Shown here piece by piece: positions 24,691 to 32,817 of a stretch of 33,458 bases of DNA. The notes beneath the pieces were generated by a model. That model did no database searches. It was given only the letters and a program-made list of their open reading frames with translations, and was not told the DNA's origin. The stretch is from contig JAQXRH010000048.1 of the NCBI GenBank assembly GCA_029218425.1, positions 1-33,458 on the forward strand. Direction: 5' to 3'. The position numbers and the translations under genes were made by a program. The DNA comes from Bacteroidales bacterium (GTDB taxonomy: Bacteria; Bacteroidota; Bacteroidia; Bacteroidales; Muribaculaceae). The stretch's first letter is position 1, and every line of letters starts with the position of its first letter.

Positions 24691-26034
24691 ATGAAAATAG
24701 CAACACGTATTTTTACCATAAGCTTTCTCATGTCGGTAGCCACAATTGCCGCCGATGCCGAGCAACTTAATTTCTATGGCCGCAATGCCGCTACTGTAGG
24801 AGTTTATATCACCGATTTATCCACCGGCAAATCGATTGAAAAAGAGAACATCGATAAAGCGATGATACCTGCTTCTATATTGAAATCGGTCACCTCGGCT
24901 TCGGCTCTTAACATCCTGAACGAGGATTTCAGATACACTACCGATGTTTTTCTCCAAGGCCAATTGCAGGGCAATGTCCTCAATGGCAATCTCGTAGTAA
25001 AAGCATCAGGCGACCCTACCATTGAAAGCTCGCATTTCACCGACCGCCAAAGCTTCGATGATATGATTGTCAAATGCTTGAAAGATAAAAACATATCGGT
25101 TATTAAAGGCGAAATTATCGTAGACGAAGATGCATTCTCCGACACAGGACAGATACCTCAATGGGTCATTGAAGATACCGGCTGGGAATACGGCGCTGGT
25201 TTTTACGGCTTTAATTACAAAAACAATACATTTAAACTATTCCCTGAAAGCATGAACACCGTGCCCGAAGTGCCATATATCGATGTAGTGGTGGAATACT
25301 CGCCTCAAAATAGCGACATTGCCCGCGGCATCAACTCCGACATTTATTTCGTCAGCGGGAAAAATGTCGACAAAAAGAATTTCAGCATCACGACAACGAT
25401 GAATTCCCCCTCTACGGTTTTTATCTACAACCTCCGCAATAGGCTTATCAGTGCCGGCATTTCTATAGAGAACAATATCATTGAACCATGTGAGGGCGAG
25501 ACCTTGTTGCTTCGTTATAATTCGCCGCTTAACACTGAGATGCTGCGCACAATGATGTTTAAATCCGACAACCTTATCGCAGAGGCTACCCTACGTGCTT
25601 TGTCACCGGGGCAAAGTCGTGACGTTGCCATAAAAAGAGAATTAACCTTCCTGGAAAAATGTGGCGTTTCTACTGATTTCATCAAAATTGCCGATGGCTC
25701 CGGCTTGGCACGCATTGACAGGGTGACGCCTAAGTTTATAACCGACGTTCTCACTTTCATGGCCAAAAGTAATTATTCCGACACCTACGTGAGCCTATTC
25801 CCTAAAGCGGGCCAAGAGGGAACGGTGAAAAATTTCCTTAAAGGCACCATCCTCACCGGCAAATTGGCATTAAAAAGCGGCTCGATGAACGGGGTGCACT
25901 GCTATGCCGGGTATAAGTTGGATAACAACGGCAAGCCTACGCATACTATTGTCATTATAGTCAATAATTTTTTCTGCTCCCGCGATGCGTTGCGCAAAGA
26001 GATGCAACGTTTTCTCCTTGCTGTTTTCAAATAA
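24691..26034 (+). CDS. dacB: D-alanyl-D-alanine carboxypeptidase / endopeptidase (PBP4 family)
   Basis: A periplasmic penicillin-binding protein that trims or cleaves peptidoglycan cross-links. It has 447 residues. A signal peptide is visible (MKIATRIFTISFLMSVATIAADA). The active-site triad is seen as SxxK in ASILKS (S62, K65), SDN in MFKSDNLIAEATLRA, and KSG (for KTG) in LALKSGSMNGV near residue 394. The family's inserted domain between the first two motifs is present (IKGEIIVDEDAF, then WEYGAGFYGFNYKNN). It has a good promoter of its own and is the first gene of the right-hand + strand run. Confidence 0.95.
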   Translation: MKIATRIFTISFLMSVATIAADAEQLNFYGRNAATVGVYITDLSTGKSIEKENIDKAMIPASILKSVTSASALNILNEDFRYTTDVFLQGQLQGNVLNGNLVVKASGDPTIESSHFTDRQSFDDMIVKCLKDKNISVIKGEIIVDEDAFSDTGQIPQWVIEDTGWEYGAGFYGFNYKNNTFKLFPESMNTVPEVPYIDVVVEYSPQNSDIARGINSDIYFVSGKNVDKKNFSITTTMNSPSTVFIYNLRNRLISAGISIENNIIEPCEGETLLLRYNSPLNTEMLRTMMFKSDNLIAEATLRALSPGQSRDVAIKRELTFLEKCGVSTDFIKIADGSGLARIDRVTPKFITDVLTFMAKSNYSDTYVSLFPKAGQEGTVKNFLKGTILTGKLALKSGSMNGVHCYAGYKLDNNGKPTHTIVIIVNNFFCSRDALRKEMQRFLLAVFK

Positions 26035-26069
26035 TAATGAATTATTCACCAAATTAGCAAAATTATTGT

Positions 26070-26077
26070 TAAGTTTG
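26070..26077 (+). promoter_or_regulatory. Putative -7 element for the 296-aa acidic protein gene
   Basis: TAAGTTTG matches TAnnTTTG exactly, 25 bases before the ATG at 26103. No -33 box at the expected distance. Confidence 0.5.
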
Positions 26078-26102
26078 CGAGTCAAAAAAATCAATCTTAC
26101 AG

Positions 26103-26993
26103 ATGGAACTTTCCAACGCATATAATAAAACCCTTGAATTGGAAGGCTTGCTCCTCCTGCTCAAATCTGAGAATACGGATAACTTCAAAATCGACTTGAT
26201 TTTCACCCGCCTCTTTGAGAAAATAGATGAAATTTGTGCCGATTTGGATACTATGCGCCGTCAATTTCAGATTGAATTATATCATGCAGCCCAGCAACCG
26301 CTCAAATATAATTCTCAAAGCATCAACGACTCTAACGATTCTAAACAGGCAAATAGCCAAGCGGATGAGCAGAAGGCCAATGATGGCAATGCCGAAATCG
26401 AAAAGGAATGTCAGGATGACTCTGCAATAATCAATGATTACGAGTCAGCTCAAATGAATTATAATGTCGACAACGTTGCCGCTTCTGATAATTGCAACGA
26501 GCCTCTGGTTGCTGATGGCAGTGTGGAACCAACAGCTCAAGCCGACGAAGTAATAGCGACTGACGATATCTTACCCCAACTGGTAGAAGATCTCACTGCA
26601 ACAAATCTCGACGCTAACAATTCTACTAAAATCGACATTGAAGTCGCCAATGTGGCTGATATAGCTGCTGATACTCAAAATGCGGATATTGATTCTCCGA
26701 TAAATATTGAATTGGACGAAAACAATTGCATCGATGTCAATCAATCAGCATTTGCACGTAGTGCCCGTGGCGATATTCGCAAAATGTTCACATTAAACGA
26801 TAACTACAAATTTCGCCGTCAGCTATTCGACAATTCCCAACAACAATATGCCGATACACTATCAAAAATTGAACTTATGGACTCTATGGCCGACGCTGAA
26901 TCATATATTTACGACACCATGGGCTTAGATAGGGATAATGCCGACGTTAAGGACTTTATGACTATTGTCGCCGCATATTTTATGGGTAAATAA
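26103..26993 (+). CDS. Acidic protein of unknown function, 296 aa
   Basis: No named domain recognised. There are three parts. Residues 1-65 are helical (leucine-rich LELEGLLLLLKSE, then IFTRLFEKIDEICADLDTMRRQF). Residues about 70-215 are low-complexity and very rich in Asp, Asn, Ala and Glu, probably disordered. A conserved-looking end at about 216-296 reads FARSARGDIRKMFTLNDNYKFRRQLFDN and later DVKDFMTIVAAYFMGK. The C-terminal module resembles a recurrent Bacteroidales hypothetical family in my memory, with the order RKxFTLNDxxxFRRxLF. No signal or membrane segment, so likely cytoplasmic. It is 17 bases before rsmI and probably co-transcribed with it. Confidence 0.8.
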   Translation: MELSNAYNKTLELEGLLLLLKSENTDNFKIDLIFTRLFEKIDEICADLDTMRRQFQIELYHAAQQPLKYNSQSINDSNDSKQANSQADEQKANDGNAEIEKECQDDSAIINDYESAQMNYNVDNVAASDNCNEPLVADGSVEPTAQADEVIATDDILPQLVEDLTATNLDANNSTKIDIEVANVADIAADTQNADIDSPINIELDENNCIDVNQSAFARSARGDIRKMFTLNDNYKFRRQLFDNSQQQYADTLSKIELMDSMADAESYIYDTMGLDRDNADVKDFMTIVAAYFMGK

Positions 26994-27010
26994 TACGACA
27001 CATTTGAACT

Positions 27011-27754
27011 ATGAAATGCCCGTCAAATAAAGGCAAATTATTTATTGTGCCAACACCCGTAGGCAATATGGGGGATATGACTCCTCGTGCCATCGAGGTG
27101 CTGAATTCTGTCTCTCTTATTTTGGCAGAAGATACGCGCACCTCTGCCCCATTGCTCTCCAATTTCGGCATCTCCACACCTTGTGTCAGCCATCACAAGT
27201 ACAATGAGCATGACACCGTCCAACCCATTGTTAATCGTATAAAAGGTGGTGAATGCATCGCTTTGATTTCTGATGCCGGAACTCCTGGCATATCCGACCC
27301 CGGTTTCCTTTTATCACGCGAATGTCGCCGTGAAGGTGTAGAGGTTGAAACATTGCCAGGCGCTACTGCTTTCGTCCCGGCCTTGGTCAATTCCGGCTTG
27401 CCTTGCGACAGGTTTTGCTTCGAAGGTTTTCTGCCACCCAAAAAAGGCCGTCGCTCACGCCTTGAATTGTTGGCATCAGACGACCGCACGTTCATCATTT
27501 ACGAATCTCCTTTGCGATTAGTTAAAACACTCCAACAATTAATTGAGGTATGCGGCGGCGACCGCCCGGCTTCCGTATCGCGTGAGATTTCCAAAATCCA
27601 CAATACGACTGTCAACGGATCTCTTGCCGAACTTTATGACTATTTCAATGCGAACCAACCCCGCGGTGAAATTGTTATAATTGTTGGTGGCAAAGCTGAA
27701 GAAACTATTCGCGTACATCGCAACAAATATAAAGACGACGACAGCAATTCTTAA
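27011..27754 (+). CDS. rsmI: 16S rRNA (cytidine-1402-2'-O)-methyltransferase
   Basis: RsmI uses S-adenosylmethionine to methylate the ribose of C1402 in the decoding centre. It has 247 residues and belongs to the tetrapyrrole-methylase fold. Motifs: GKLFIVPTPVGNMGDMTPRA at the start, LAEDTRTSAPLL, LISDAGTPGISDPG and FEGFLPPKKGRR. The last two are typical of RsmI. The C-terminal segment is shorter than in E. coli (286 aa), as is usual in Bacteroidetes. It follows the acidic protein gene by 17 bases. Confidence 0.95.
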   Translation: MKCPSNKGKLFIVPTPVGNMGDMTPRAIEVLNSVSLILAEDTRTSAPLLSNFGISTPCVSHHKYNEHDTVQPIVNRIKGGECIALISDAGTPGISDPGFLLSRECRREGVEVETLPGATAFVPALVNSGLPCDRFCFEGFLPPKKGRRSRLELLASDDRTFIIYESPLRLVKTLQQLIEVCGGDRPASVSREISKIHNTTVNGSLAELYDYFNANQPRGEIVIIVGGKAEETIRVHRNKYKDDDSNS

Positions 27755-27815
27755 TGCATTGTGCAATTTGACTATAATACATTCTCTTAAGATAATTATT
27801 AGAAACTTTAACATT

Positions 27816-28706
27816 ATGAATACCAAATTTTTTCTAAAATTTTGTCCAATCGCAATTGCCATGATCGCCTTGGCATCGTGCGGCGACGACAAGAAGACGG
27901 AGTCAAACGATGAAAACTCTTCAGTTGATCAGTTGGTGCAAGTGCGCGACTCTTTGCAGCTTGTAATTGCCAACCAGGATAGCCTTCTGTCGTTGATCAA
28001 CGAGTTAGGAACTGGAATGGAGCAAATCAAACAACTCGAGAACATCCTATCGACTGAAAACATCCAATCGGAGACCCCCGACCGCCGTGACAAAATCAGA
28101 AATGACATGGCCGACATACAGCGCACCCTAAACGAGCGCCGCCAGCGGCTCAACGAACTTGAAGCACGGCTCAACAAATCAAATGCCAACAATGCGCACC
28201 TGCGCCAAGCAATCACAAGCCTTAAAAACCAAATCGCCGCACAAGAGGAAACTATCGAATCTCTTCGCAAAGACCTCGCCTCAGCCAATATCTATATTGA
28301 CCAACTTACTCAAGATGTCGATTCGCTCAACACGACCGTCGTAAATACAATCGAGGAAAAGCAAGCCGTTGAAAAGAAAAATGTCGAATTGACCAACCAA
28401 CTAAACGCTTGCTATTATGTCATCGGCAGCAAATCCGAGCTCAAAGAACACAAAATTATTGAAACCGGCTTCTTGAAAAAGACGAAAATCATGCCGGAAG
28501 ATTTCCAACGCAGCTATTTCACTCCTGCCGACCAGCGTACGTTCAAATCGCTCTCGTTGCACTCAAAAAAAGCTAAAGTACTTACCAACCAAGCTGCCGA
28601 TTCTTATCAGATTACTACCGATGCCGACGGCATGAAGGTTCTCAACATTACAAACCCCGAGAAATTCTGGTCAACATATAAATATCTTGTAATCCAAATC
28701 GATTAA
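27816..28706 (+). CDS. Coiled-coil lipoprotein
   Basis: A 296-residue lipoprotein. The ATG at 27816 gives a clean signal ending in a lipobox, IALASCGDDKK, with the acylated Cys near residue 22. Upstream in-frame codons back to 27681 overlap rsmI and would bury the signal. Residues about 35-195 form a long coiled coil with heptad-like Leu/Ile spacing (NIQSETPDRRDKI, then LRQAITSLKNQIAAQEETIESLRKDL). The globular end contains YYVIGSKSELKEHKIIETGFLKK. This outline recalls the Bacteroides Cbp1-type collagen-binding lipoproteins, but I cannot confirm that by search. It probably sits in the outer membrane or periplasm. A strong terminator follows the gene. Confidence 0.85.
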   Translation: MNTKFFLKFCPIAIAMIALASCGDDKKTESNDENSSVDQLVQVRDSLQLVIANQDSLLSLINELGTGMEQIKQLENILSTENIQSETPDRRDKIRNDMADIQRTLNERRQRLNELEARLNKSNANNAHLRQAITSLKNQIAAQEETIESLRKDLASANIYIDQLTQDVDSLNTTVVNTIEEKQAVEKKNVELTNQLNACYYVIGSKSELKEHKIIETGFLKKTKIMPEDFQRSYFTPADQRTFKSLSLHSKKAKVLTNQAADSYQITTDADGMKVLNITNPEKFWSTYKYLVIQID

Positions 28707-28803
28707 TCTGGCCACCCTTCTACTGTGAGGTCAATATAGATTGAACCATACAAAACCGAGTCAACATTTTTCAGGAACTGAAAAGGATGCACAATTTTTC
28801 CTC

Positions 28804-28838
28804 AAAACCTCCGACTAATTGGTAATGTCGGAGGTTTT
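28804..28838 (+). terminator. Rho-independent terminator after the lipoprotein gene
   Basis: Arms 28804-28815 and 28827-28838 form a perfect 12-bp stem (AAAACCTCCGAC and its complement) with an 11-base loop and a T run 28835-28840. It lies 97 bases after the stop. The ftsY -33 box lies in its loop. Confidence 0.88.
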
Positions 28839-28849
28839 TTGTATTTTTG
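28819..28849 (+). promoter_or_regulatory. Promoter for ftsY, overlapping the upstream terminator
   Basis: TTGG (28819-28822), 19 bases, then TATTTTTG (28842-28849), an exact TAnnTTTG match. The predicted start is near 28856, giving a leader of about 16 bases and supporting the ATG at 28872 rather than an upstream in-frame ATG at 28839. Confidence 0.65.
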
Positions 28850-28871
28850 CAAAACAAATACTGCAGATATT

Positions 28872-29837
28872 ATGGCTTTTTTCAAAAATTTTTTTTCTAA
28901 AGAAAAGAAAGAGACGCTTGACAAAGGATTGCAGCGTACCAAACAAGGTTTTTTCAACAAATTGTCCCGTGCAATTGCTGGAAAGCAGAAGGTCGACGAC
29001 GCTATCCTCGACGATCTTGAAGAGGTATTTATTACTTCCGATGTTGGAGCCGAAACAACCTTCAAAATCATCGACCGCTTGCAAAAACGTGTTGCCAAAG
29101 ATAAATACATCAACTCTTCAGAATTGAGCAACCTATTGTGTGATGAAATCACCAACTTGCTTACTGAAAACGACAACGATGAGCAACTCAACGATTTTGA
29201 AGTGCCCAAATCTCATCATCCTCACGTCATAATGGTTGTCGGTGTCAATGGCGTTGGAAAAACAACTACCATCGGTAAACTGGCTTACCAATATAAAGAG
29301 GCTGGCAATAAAGTCATGTTGGGCGCCGCCGACACTTTCCGAGCTGCCGCTATTGAGCAACTCGACATTTGGGGCGAACGGGCAAATGTGCCGGTTGTCA
29401 AACAGAAACTCGGGGCCGACCCCGCGGCTGTGGCCTTTGACACCCTTCAATCGGCCGTAGCCAACGATGTCGATGTCGTGATTATTGACACCGCAGGTCG
29501 TCTCCACAATCATAAAGGTTTGATGGACGAGCTGACTAAAGTGAAAAATGTAATGAAAAGAGTCGTTCCCGATGCGCCTCATGAAGTATTACTCGTCCTC
29601 GATGGCACTATGGGACAAAATGCTTTTGAACAGGCTCGACAGTTTGTCGCCGCTACCGAAGTAAACCAACTCGCCATTACCAAACTTGATGGCACTGCAA
29701 AAGGCGGGGTCGTGATTGGCATCAGTGACCAGTTCAAGATTCCCGTCAAATATATCGGCTTAGGCGAGAAAATCACCGATCTGCAAGTATTTAACAAAAA
29801 CGAATTTGTCAAATCTCTATTTGGCAACTCCATATAA
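28872..29837 (+). CDS. ftsY: Signal recognition particle receptor FtsY
   Basis: FtsY is the membrane-associated GTPase receptor that accepts ribosomes from SRP (Ffh). It has 321 residues, short because it lacks the long acidic A domain of E. coli FtsY; it begins MAFFKNFFSKEKKETLDKG. The N domain is followed by the G domain: GVNGVGKTTTIGKLA (G1), DTFRAAAIEQL, DTAGRLHNHKGLMDEL (G3) and TKLDGTAKGG (G4), then GLGEKITDLQVF. These are full FtsY signatures. The ATG at 28872 fits the promoter and the family opening. It precedes rimO by 37 bases. Confidence 0.97.
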   Translation: MAFFKNFFSKEKKETLDKGLQRTKQGFFNKLSRAIAGKQKVDDAILDDLEEVFITSDVGAETTFKIIDRLQKRVAKDKYINSSELSNLLCDEITNLLTENDNDEQLNDFEVPKSHHPHVIMVVGVNGVGKTTTIGKLAYQYKEAGNKVMLGAADTFRAAAIEQLDIWGERANVPVVKQKLGADPAAVAFDTLQSAVANDVDVVIIDTAGRLHNHKGLMDELTKVKNVMKRVVPDAPHEVLLVLDGTMGQNAFEQARQFVAATEVNQLAITKLDGTAKGGVVIGISDQFKIPVKYIGLGEKITDLQVFNKNEFVKSLFGNSI

Positions 29838-29874
29838 CATATCTTATTGCCATCTTTCCCAATATTGAAGTTAA

Positions 29875-31209
29875 ATGAATTGTTCTTGCCATAATAATGC
29901 CACTGGCAGCAATTTAAAGGTTGACATTATCACTCTCGGATGCTCCAAAAATCTCGTCGACTCCGAACGACTTATGCACCAATTTGCCGAGAATGGAATC
30001 AGTGTGCGCCATAATCCTGAAGATGCCGAAAATGTCTCTCCTATTGTCGTAATTAACACTTGTGGATTTATTGGGGATGCTAAAGAGGAGTCAATAAATA
30101 CTATCCTTGAATATGCCGCTCTGAAGTCGAAAGGCATAGTCGACAAAATCATCGTAATGGGATGCCTATCTGAGCGATATCGCGACGTCCTCCCTTCCGA
30201 ACTTCCCGAAGTCAATGCGTGGTATGGCAAGTTCGATTGGGTAAATCTCATCTCCGACCTTATTGCCGGAAATACTTCAAGCAACGATTTCCAAAGAATA
30301 CTCTCAACCCCGCCCCATTCTGCATATTTGAAAATTGCCGAAGGTTGCAACCGCTTTTGCGCTTTCTGCGCTATTCCTCTCATTACTGGGCGTTATAAAT
30401 CACGCGCCATCGAAGATATTGTAACCGAGGTCGAAGCTCTCGCATCTAATGGCGTCACCGAGCTCAATGTCATTGCTCAGGACCTTTCTTCCTATGGAAT
30501 TGACATATATGGCAAAAAAGCCCTCGCCGATTTAATTTCAGCAATTAGCAATGTGGAAAAAATTAAATGGATACGCCTCCACTATGCCTATCCTGCCGAC
30601 TTCCCTTTCGACATCCTACCGGTGATGCGCAACAACCCCAAAGTTTGCAAATATCTCGACATCGCGCTCCAGCACATTTCCGATAACGTGCTCAACAATA
30701 TGCGCCGCCACATATCAGCCGACGAAACAAAATCCTTGATAACCCGTATTCGCAAAGAAGTGCCGGGTATCCATCTCCGCACAACACTTATGGTCGGTTT
30801 CCCGGGCGAAGGCGACCACGAATTCCATGAACTCGAAGACTTCGTTAAGGAAATGCGCTTCGAGCGAATGGGCGCTTTTGCTTATTGCGAAGAGGAAGAT
30901 ACATTTGCCGCTCGAAACCTTCACGACGATATCCTGCCGGAAGTTAAGCAGCTTCGGCTCGACAAAATCATGGCCATCCAAGAAGATATATCACTCGACA
31001 TTCAACGTGAAAAATTGGGTAAAATTTTCGAAGTAGTTATTGACCGCGAAGACGACGATTATTATATCGGCAGAACTCAATTCGACTCCCCTGAAGTCGA
31101 CCCCGAAGTGCTGATTAATAAAAATGTCAAACTGACACCGGGACAATACTACAACGTCAAAATCTTAGAAGCTTTGCCATTCGAATTGATTGCGGAAGTT
31201 TGCCAATAA
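29875..31209 (+). CDS. rimO: Ribosomal protein S12 methylthiotransferase RimO
   Basis: RimO adds a methylthio group to an aspartate of ribosomal protein S12. It is a radical-SAM enzyme with two iron-sulphur clusters. It has 444 residues. The N-terminal MTTase domain shows VDIITLGCSKNLVDSERL and NTCGFIGDAKEESI. The radical SAM triad is C158, C162, C165 in EGCNRFCAFCAIPL. A TRAM-like domain ends the protein (VVIDREDDDYYIGRTQFDSPEVDPEV). Three extra residues with Cys (MNCSCHNN) precede the usual start, an oddity of unknown meaning. It overlaps no neighbour; menF starts 5 bases after it, so the two are likely co-transcribed. Confidence 0.96.
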   Translation: MNCSCHNNATGSNLKVDIITLGCSKNLVDSERLMHQFAENGISVRHNPEDAENVSPIVVINTCGFIGDAKEESINTILEYAALKSKGIVDKIIVMGCLSERYRDVLPSELPEVNAWYGKFDWVNLISDLIAGNTSSNDFQRILSTPPHSAYLKIAEGCNRFCAFCAIPLITGRYKSRAIEDIVTEVEALASNGVTELNVIAQDLSSYGIDIYGKKALADLISAISNVEKIKWIRLHYAYPADFPFDILPVMRNNPKVCKYLDIALQHISDNVLNNMRRHISADETKSLITRIRKEVPGIHLRTTLMVGFPGEGDHEFHELEDFVKEMRFERMGAFAYCEEEDTFAARNLHDDILPEVKQLRLDKIMAIQEDISLDIQREKLGKIFEVVIDREDDDYYIGRTQFDSPEVDPEVLINKNVKLTPGQYYNVKILEALPFELIAEVCQ

Positions 31210-31213
31210 TGTC

Positions 31214-32260
31214 ATGAAAAATACGGCTGAGTATCTACAATATTTAGTGGCATTATTAAACCATAAAGTCACCTTCGTCGCGTATTCGCTACCCGGCGAT
31301 TCTGAGTTAAACTTCATCATTGACGATAATCACTCCCCGCTAATATCCAATAAGAGATTTGTCATATCCAAATGGAATGGCATCAAGATCAATATCTTTG
31401 ATAGAGCGGTATCCTCCCTACGCCAAAATAATGCCGAGCCCAATACCATTGATATTACGCATTGCTCTGAGACCTCGTGGATTGACTATAAATCTGCAAT
31501 TAACGACGTCACATCATTGCTTAAAGACAAGCAAGGGAAAGTGGTGCTCTCTCGTATAAAGCTACTCACCAATCCACGCCTTGAATATCAATTGATTGCT
31601 CAAGCCATATTCAAAATGTTTAAGGCATACCAAAACACTTTCCGCGCTGTTTATTACACCCCCGAAACAGGCGCTTGGTGCGTCTGTTCCCCGGAACTCT
31701 TGCTGAATATCGACAAGCCTTCCCGACAACTGCACACCATCGCTTTGGCCGGAACTCGTCATGGCGATTGCTCTGGTAAATGGGATGACAAAAACACTCG
31801 TGAGCACTCTTACGTCGTACAATATATTGCCGATACCCTCTCATCTTTGGGCATTTCTCCACATATAGGTCCAATGGAAACTATGGTTACCGGAAACATT
31901 CAGCACATATTGACCCGCATATCAGGCAATATAAAAATCGACGACATTTCTATTGAAAAAATAGTTGATGCTCTTCATCCCACGCCAGCAATATGTGGCT
32001 ACCCTATTGCTTGGTCGAAACGTATTATCAACGACGTAGAGCACCACGATCGAGAATGTTATGGCGGATACATTGCCATCGACGATGACGACTCTTTCCT
32101 TGCTCACGTCAACCTCCGCTGCTTCGCTTTTTCCCCTGGATTATGCCGCTTTTGGGGAGGTGGGGGCATCTTGGCTGATTCTTGTGCCGAAAATGAATGG
32201 GAAGAAGCCGATTTGAAAATCAATGCCTCGCTTTCATTCTTGCTAAATGAGCTAATGTAG
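31214..32260 (+). CDS. menF: Isochorismate synthase
   Basis: Converts chorismate to isochorismate, the committed step toward menaquinone. It has 348 residues and belongs to the chorismate-binding family. Motifs: GKVVLSRIK with the general-base lysine, VCSPELLLNI, IALAGTRHG, GNIQHILTRI and the end segment VDALHPTPAICGYP. Later ECYGGYIAIDDDDSF and GGGGILADSCAENEWEE match the family's catalytic C-terminal region. A TTG at 31190 would extend into rimO; the ATG at 31214, 5 bases after the rimO stop, is preferred. In the Bacteroides I recall, menD follows; here a 557-base gap follows instead. An EntC-type role is possible, but no siderophore genes are present. Confidence 0.92.
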   Translation: MKNTAEYLQYLVALLNHKVTFVAYSLPGDSELNFIIDDNHSPLISNKRFVISKWNGIKINIFDRAVSSLRQNNAEPNTIDITHCSETSWIDYKSAINDVTSLLKDKQGKVVLSRIKLLTNPRLEYQLIAQAIFKMFKAYQNTFRAVYYTPETGAWCVCSPELLLNIDKPSRQLHTIALAGTRHGDCSGKWDDKNTREHSYVVQYIADTLSSLGISPHIGPMETMVTGNIQHILTRISGNIKIDDISIEKIVDALHPTPAICGYPIAWSKRIINDVEHHDRECYGGYIAIDDDDSFLAHVNLRCFAFSPGLCRFWGGGGILADSCAENEWEEADLKINASLSFLLNELM

Positions 32261-32310
32261 CTCGGCTACCATTGGCCTCACGACTACCAATTTATCCGCT
32301 TGTATTGCGC

Positions 32311-32568
32311 AAAACGGTCGACATAGGGCTAATTACCGCTATGCCGACCGTCGTATAGGCCCACATCAAAGGATGCGATGAAACTCCGAATAGACAGGTT
32401 TTGAGTGCTTGCCATCCTTTGTAATCCGCCTGGCATTAAAGCATCCCTTTGCAGGGATTGGGGCCCGCCATTAGATGACTGAGCTTGTCTCGGCATTTCA
32501 TTTAATTTTGAAGAGTTTCCCAATCTACTTTGATGTGGTATTTCAATGTCCTTGTATCGTCGTTTTTG
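32311..32568 (-). ncRNA. Candidate structured non-coding RNA, 6S-RNA-like rod
   Basis: A - strand transcription unit: promoter 32575-32605, RNA of about 258 bases, terminator 32314-32351. The RNA can form one long nested rod. Its pairs (as + coordinates) are 32361-32371 with 32528-32538 (11 bp, perfect), 32380-32386 with 32513-32519 (7 bp), 32392-32396 with 32486-32490, 32407-32409 with 32482-32484, 32413-32416 with 32474-32477, 32422-32425 with 32470-32473, 32432-32434 with 32467-32469, and the end hairpin 32443-32448 with 32453-32458. An asymmetric central bubble (22 and 5 bases) lies between the second and third blocks. A long rod with a central bubble resembles 6S RNA, the RNA polymerase regulator, which is my leading guess. 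A 64-codon frame with a TTG start also runs through it, but its stop lies in the terminator loop. Transcription is inferred; identity is uncertain. Confidence 0.6.
32314..32351 (-). terminator. Terminator of the candidate ncRNA
   Basis: Arms 32314-32326 and 32339-32351 pair in 12 of 13 positions, with a 12-base loop. On the - strand the stem is followed by TTT then GCGC, a short T tract. It also separates this unit from menF, which ends 53 bases away on the opposite strand. Confidence 0.7.
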
Positions 32569-32574
32569 TTATTA

Positions 32575-32605
32575 CAAAGTTAACGCTATTTATTGATATT
32601 TGCAA
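32575..32605 (-). promoter_or_regulatory. Promoter of the candidate ncRNA
   Basis: On the - strand: TTGC (32602-32605), 19 bases, then TAACTTTG (32575-32582), an exact TAnnTTTG match. The spacing is the same as in the proS and ftsY promoters. Confidence 0.6.
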
Positions 32606-32720
32606 TTATTCTCCCAAAATTTTCGGATACTTGTTTCTGAATCTACCCCTATTTTCCCCTACCGTTTTTTCTTCCTATTTTTAGTATATATTTCGATTTG
32701 AATGACATATTCTTAATTTT

Positions 32721-32736
32721 GGTTAAAATTTTAACC
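32721..32736. repeat. Perfect 16-bp palindrome upstream of the Crp/Fnr gene
   Basis: GGTTAAAATTTTAACC reads the same on both strands over all 16 bases. It lies about 64-79 bases upstream of the start predicted for the regulator gene. The surrounding 32606-32760 is AT-rich and otherwise holds nothing I can assign. Confidence 0.6.
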
Positions 32737-32760
32737 GTTTTTGAATGTTAAAACTAATAA

Positions 32761-32793
32761 TTTGTTGATTTACTGAATTATTTATTAATTTTG
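32761..32793 (+). promoter_or_regulatory. Promoter for the Crp/Fnr-family gene
   Basis: TTTG (32761-32764), 21 bases, then TAATTTTG (32786-32793), an exact TAnnTTTG match. The predicted start is near 32800, about 18 bases before the ATG. Confidence 0.6.
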
Positions 32794-32817
32794 TGTTATA
32801 AAACATATTCGTATAGC

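Noticed and set aside
32329-32523. 64-codon frame on the - strand with a TTG start
   Set aside because: It lies inside the candidate structured RNA, its stop falls in the terminator loop and it lacks an ATG at the start. An RNA explains the promoter, folding and terminator better, though a small protein is not fully excluded.
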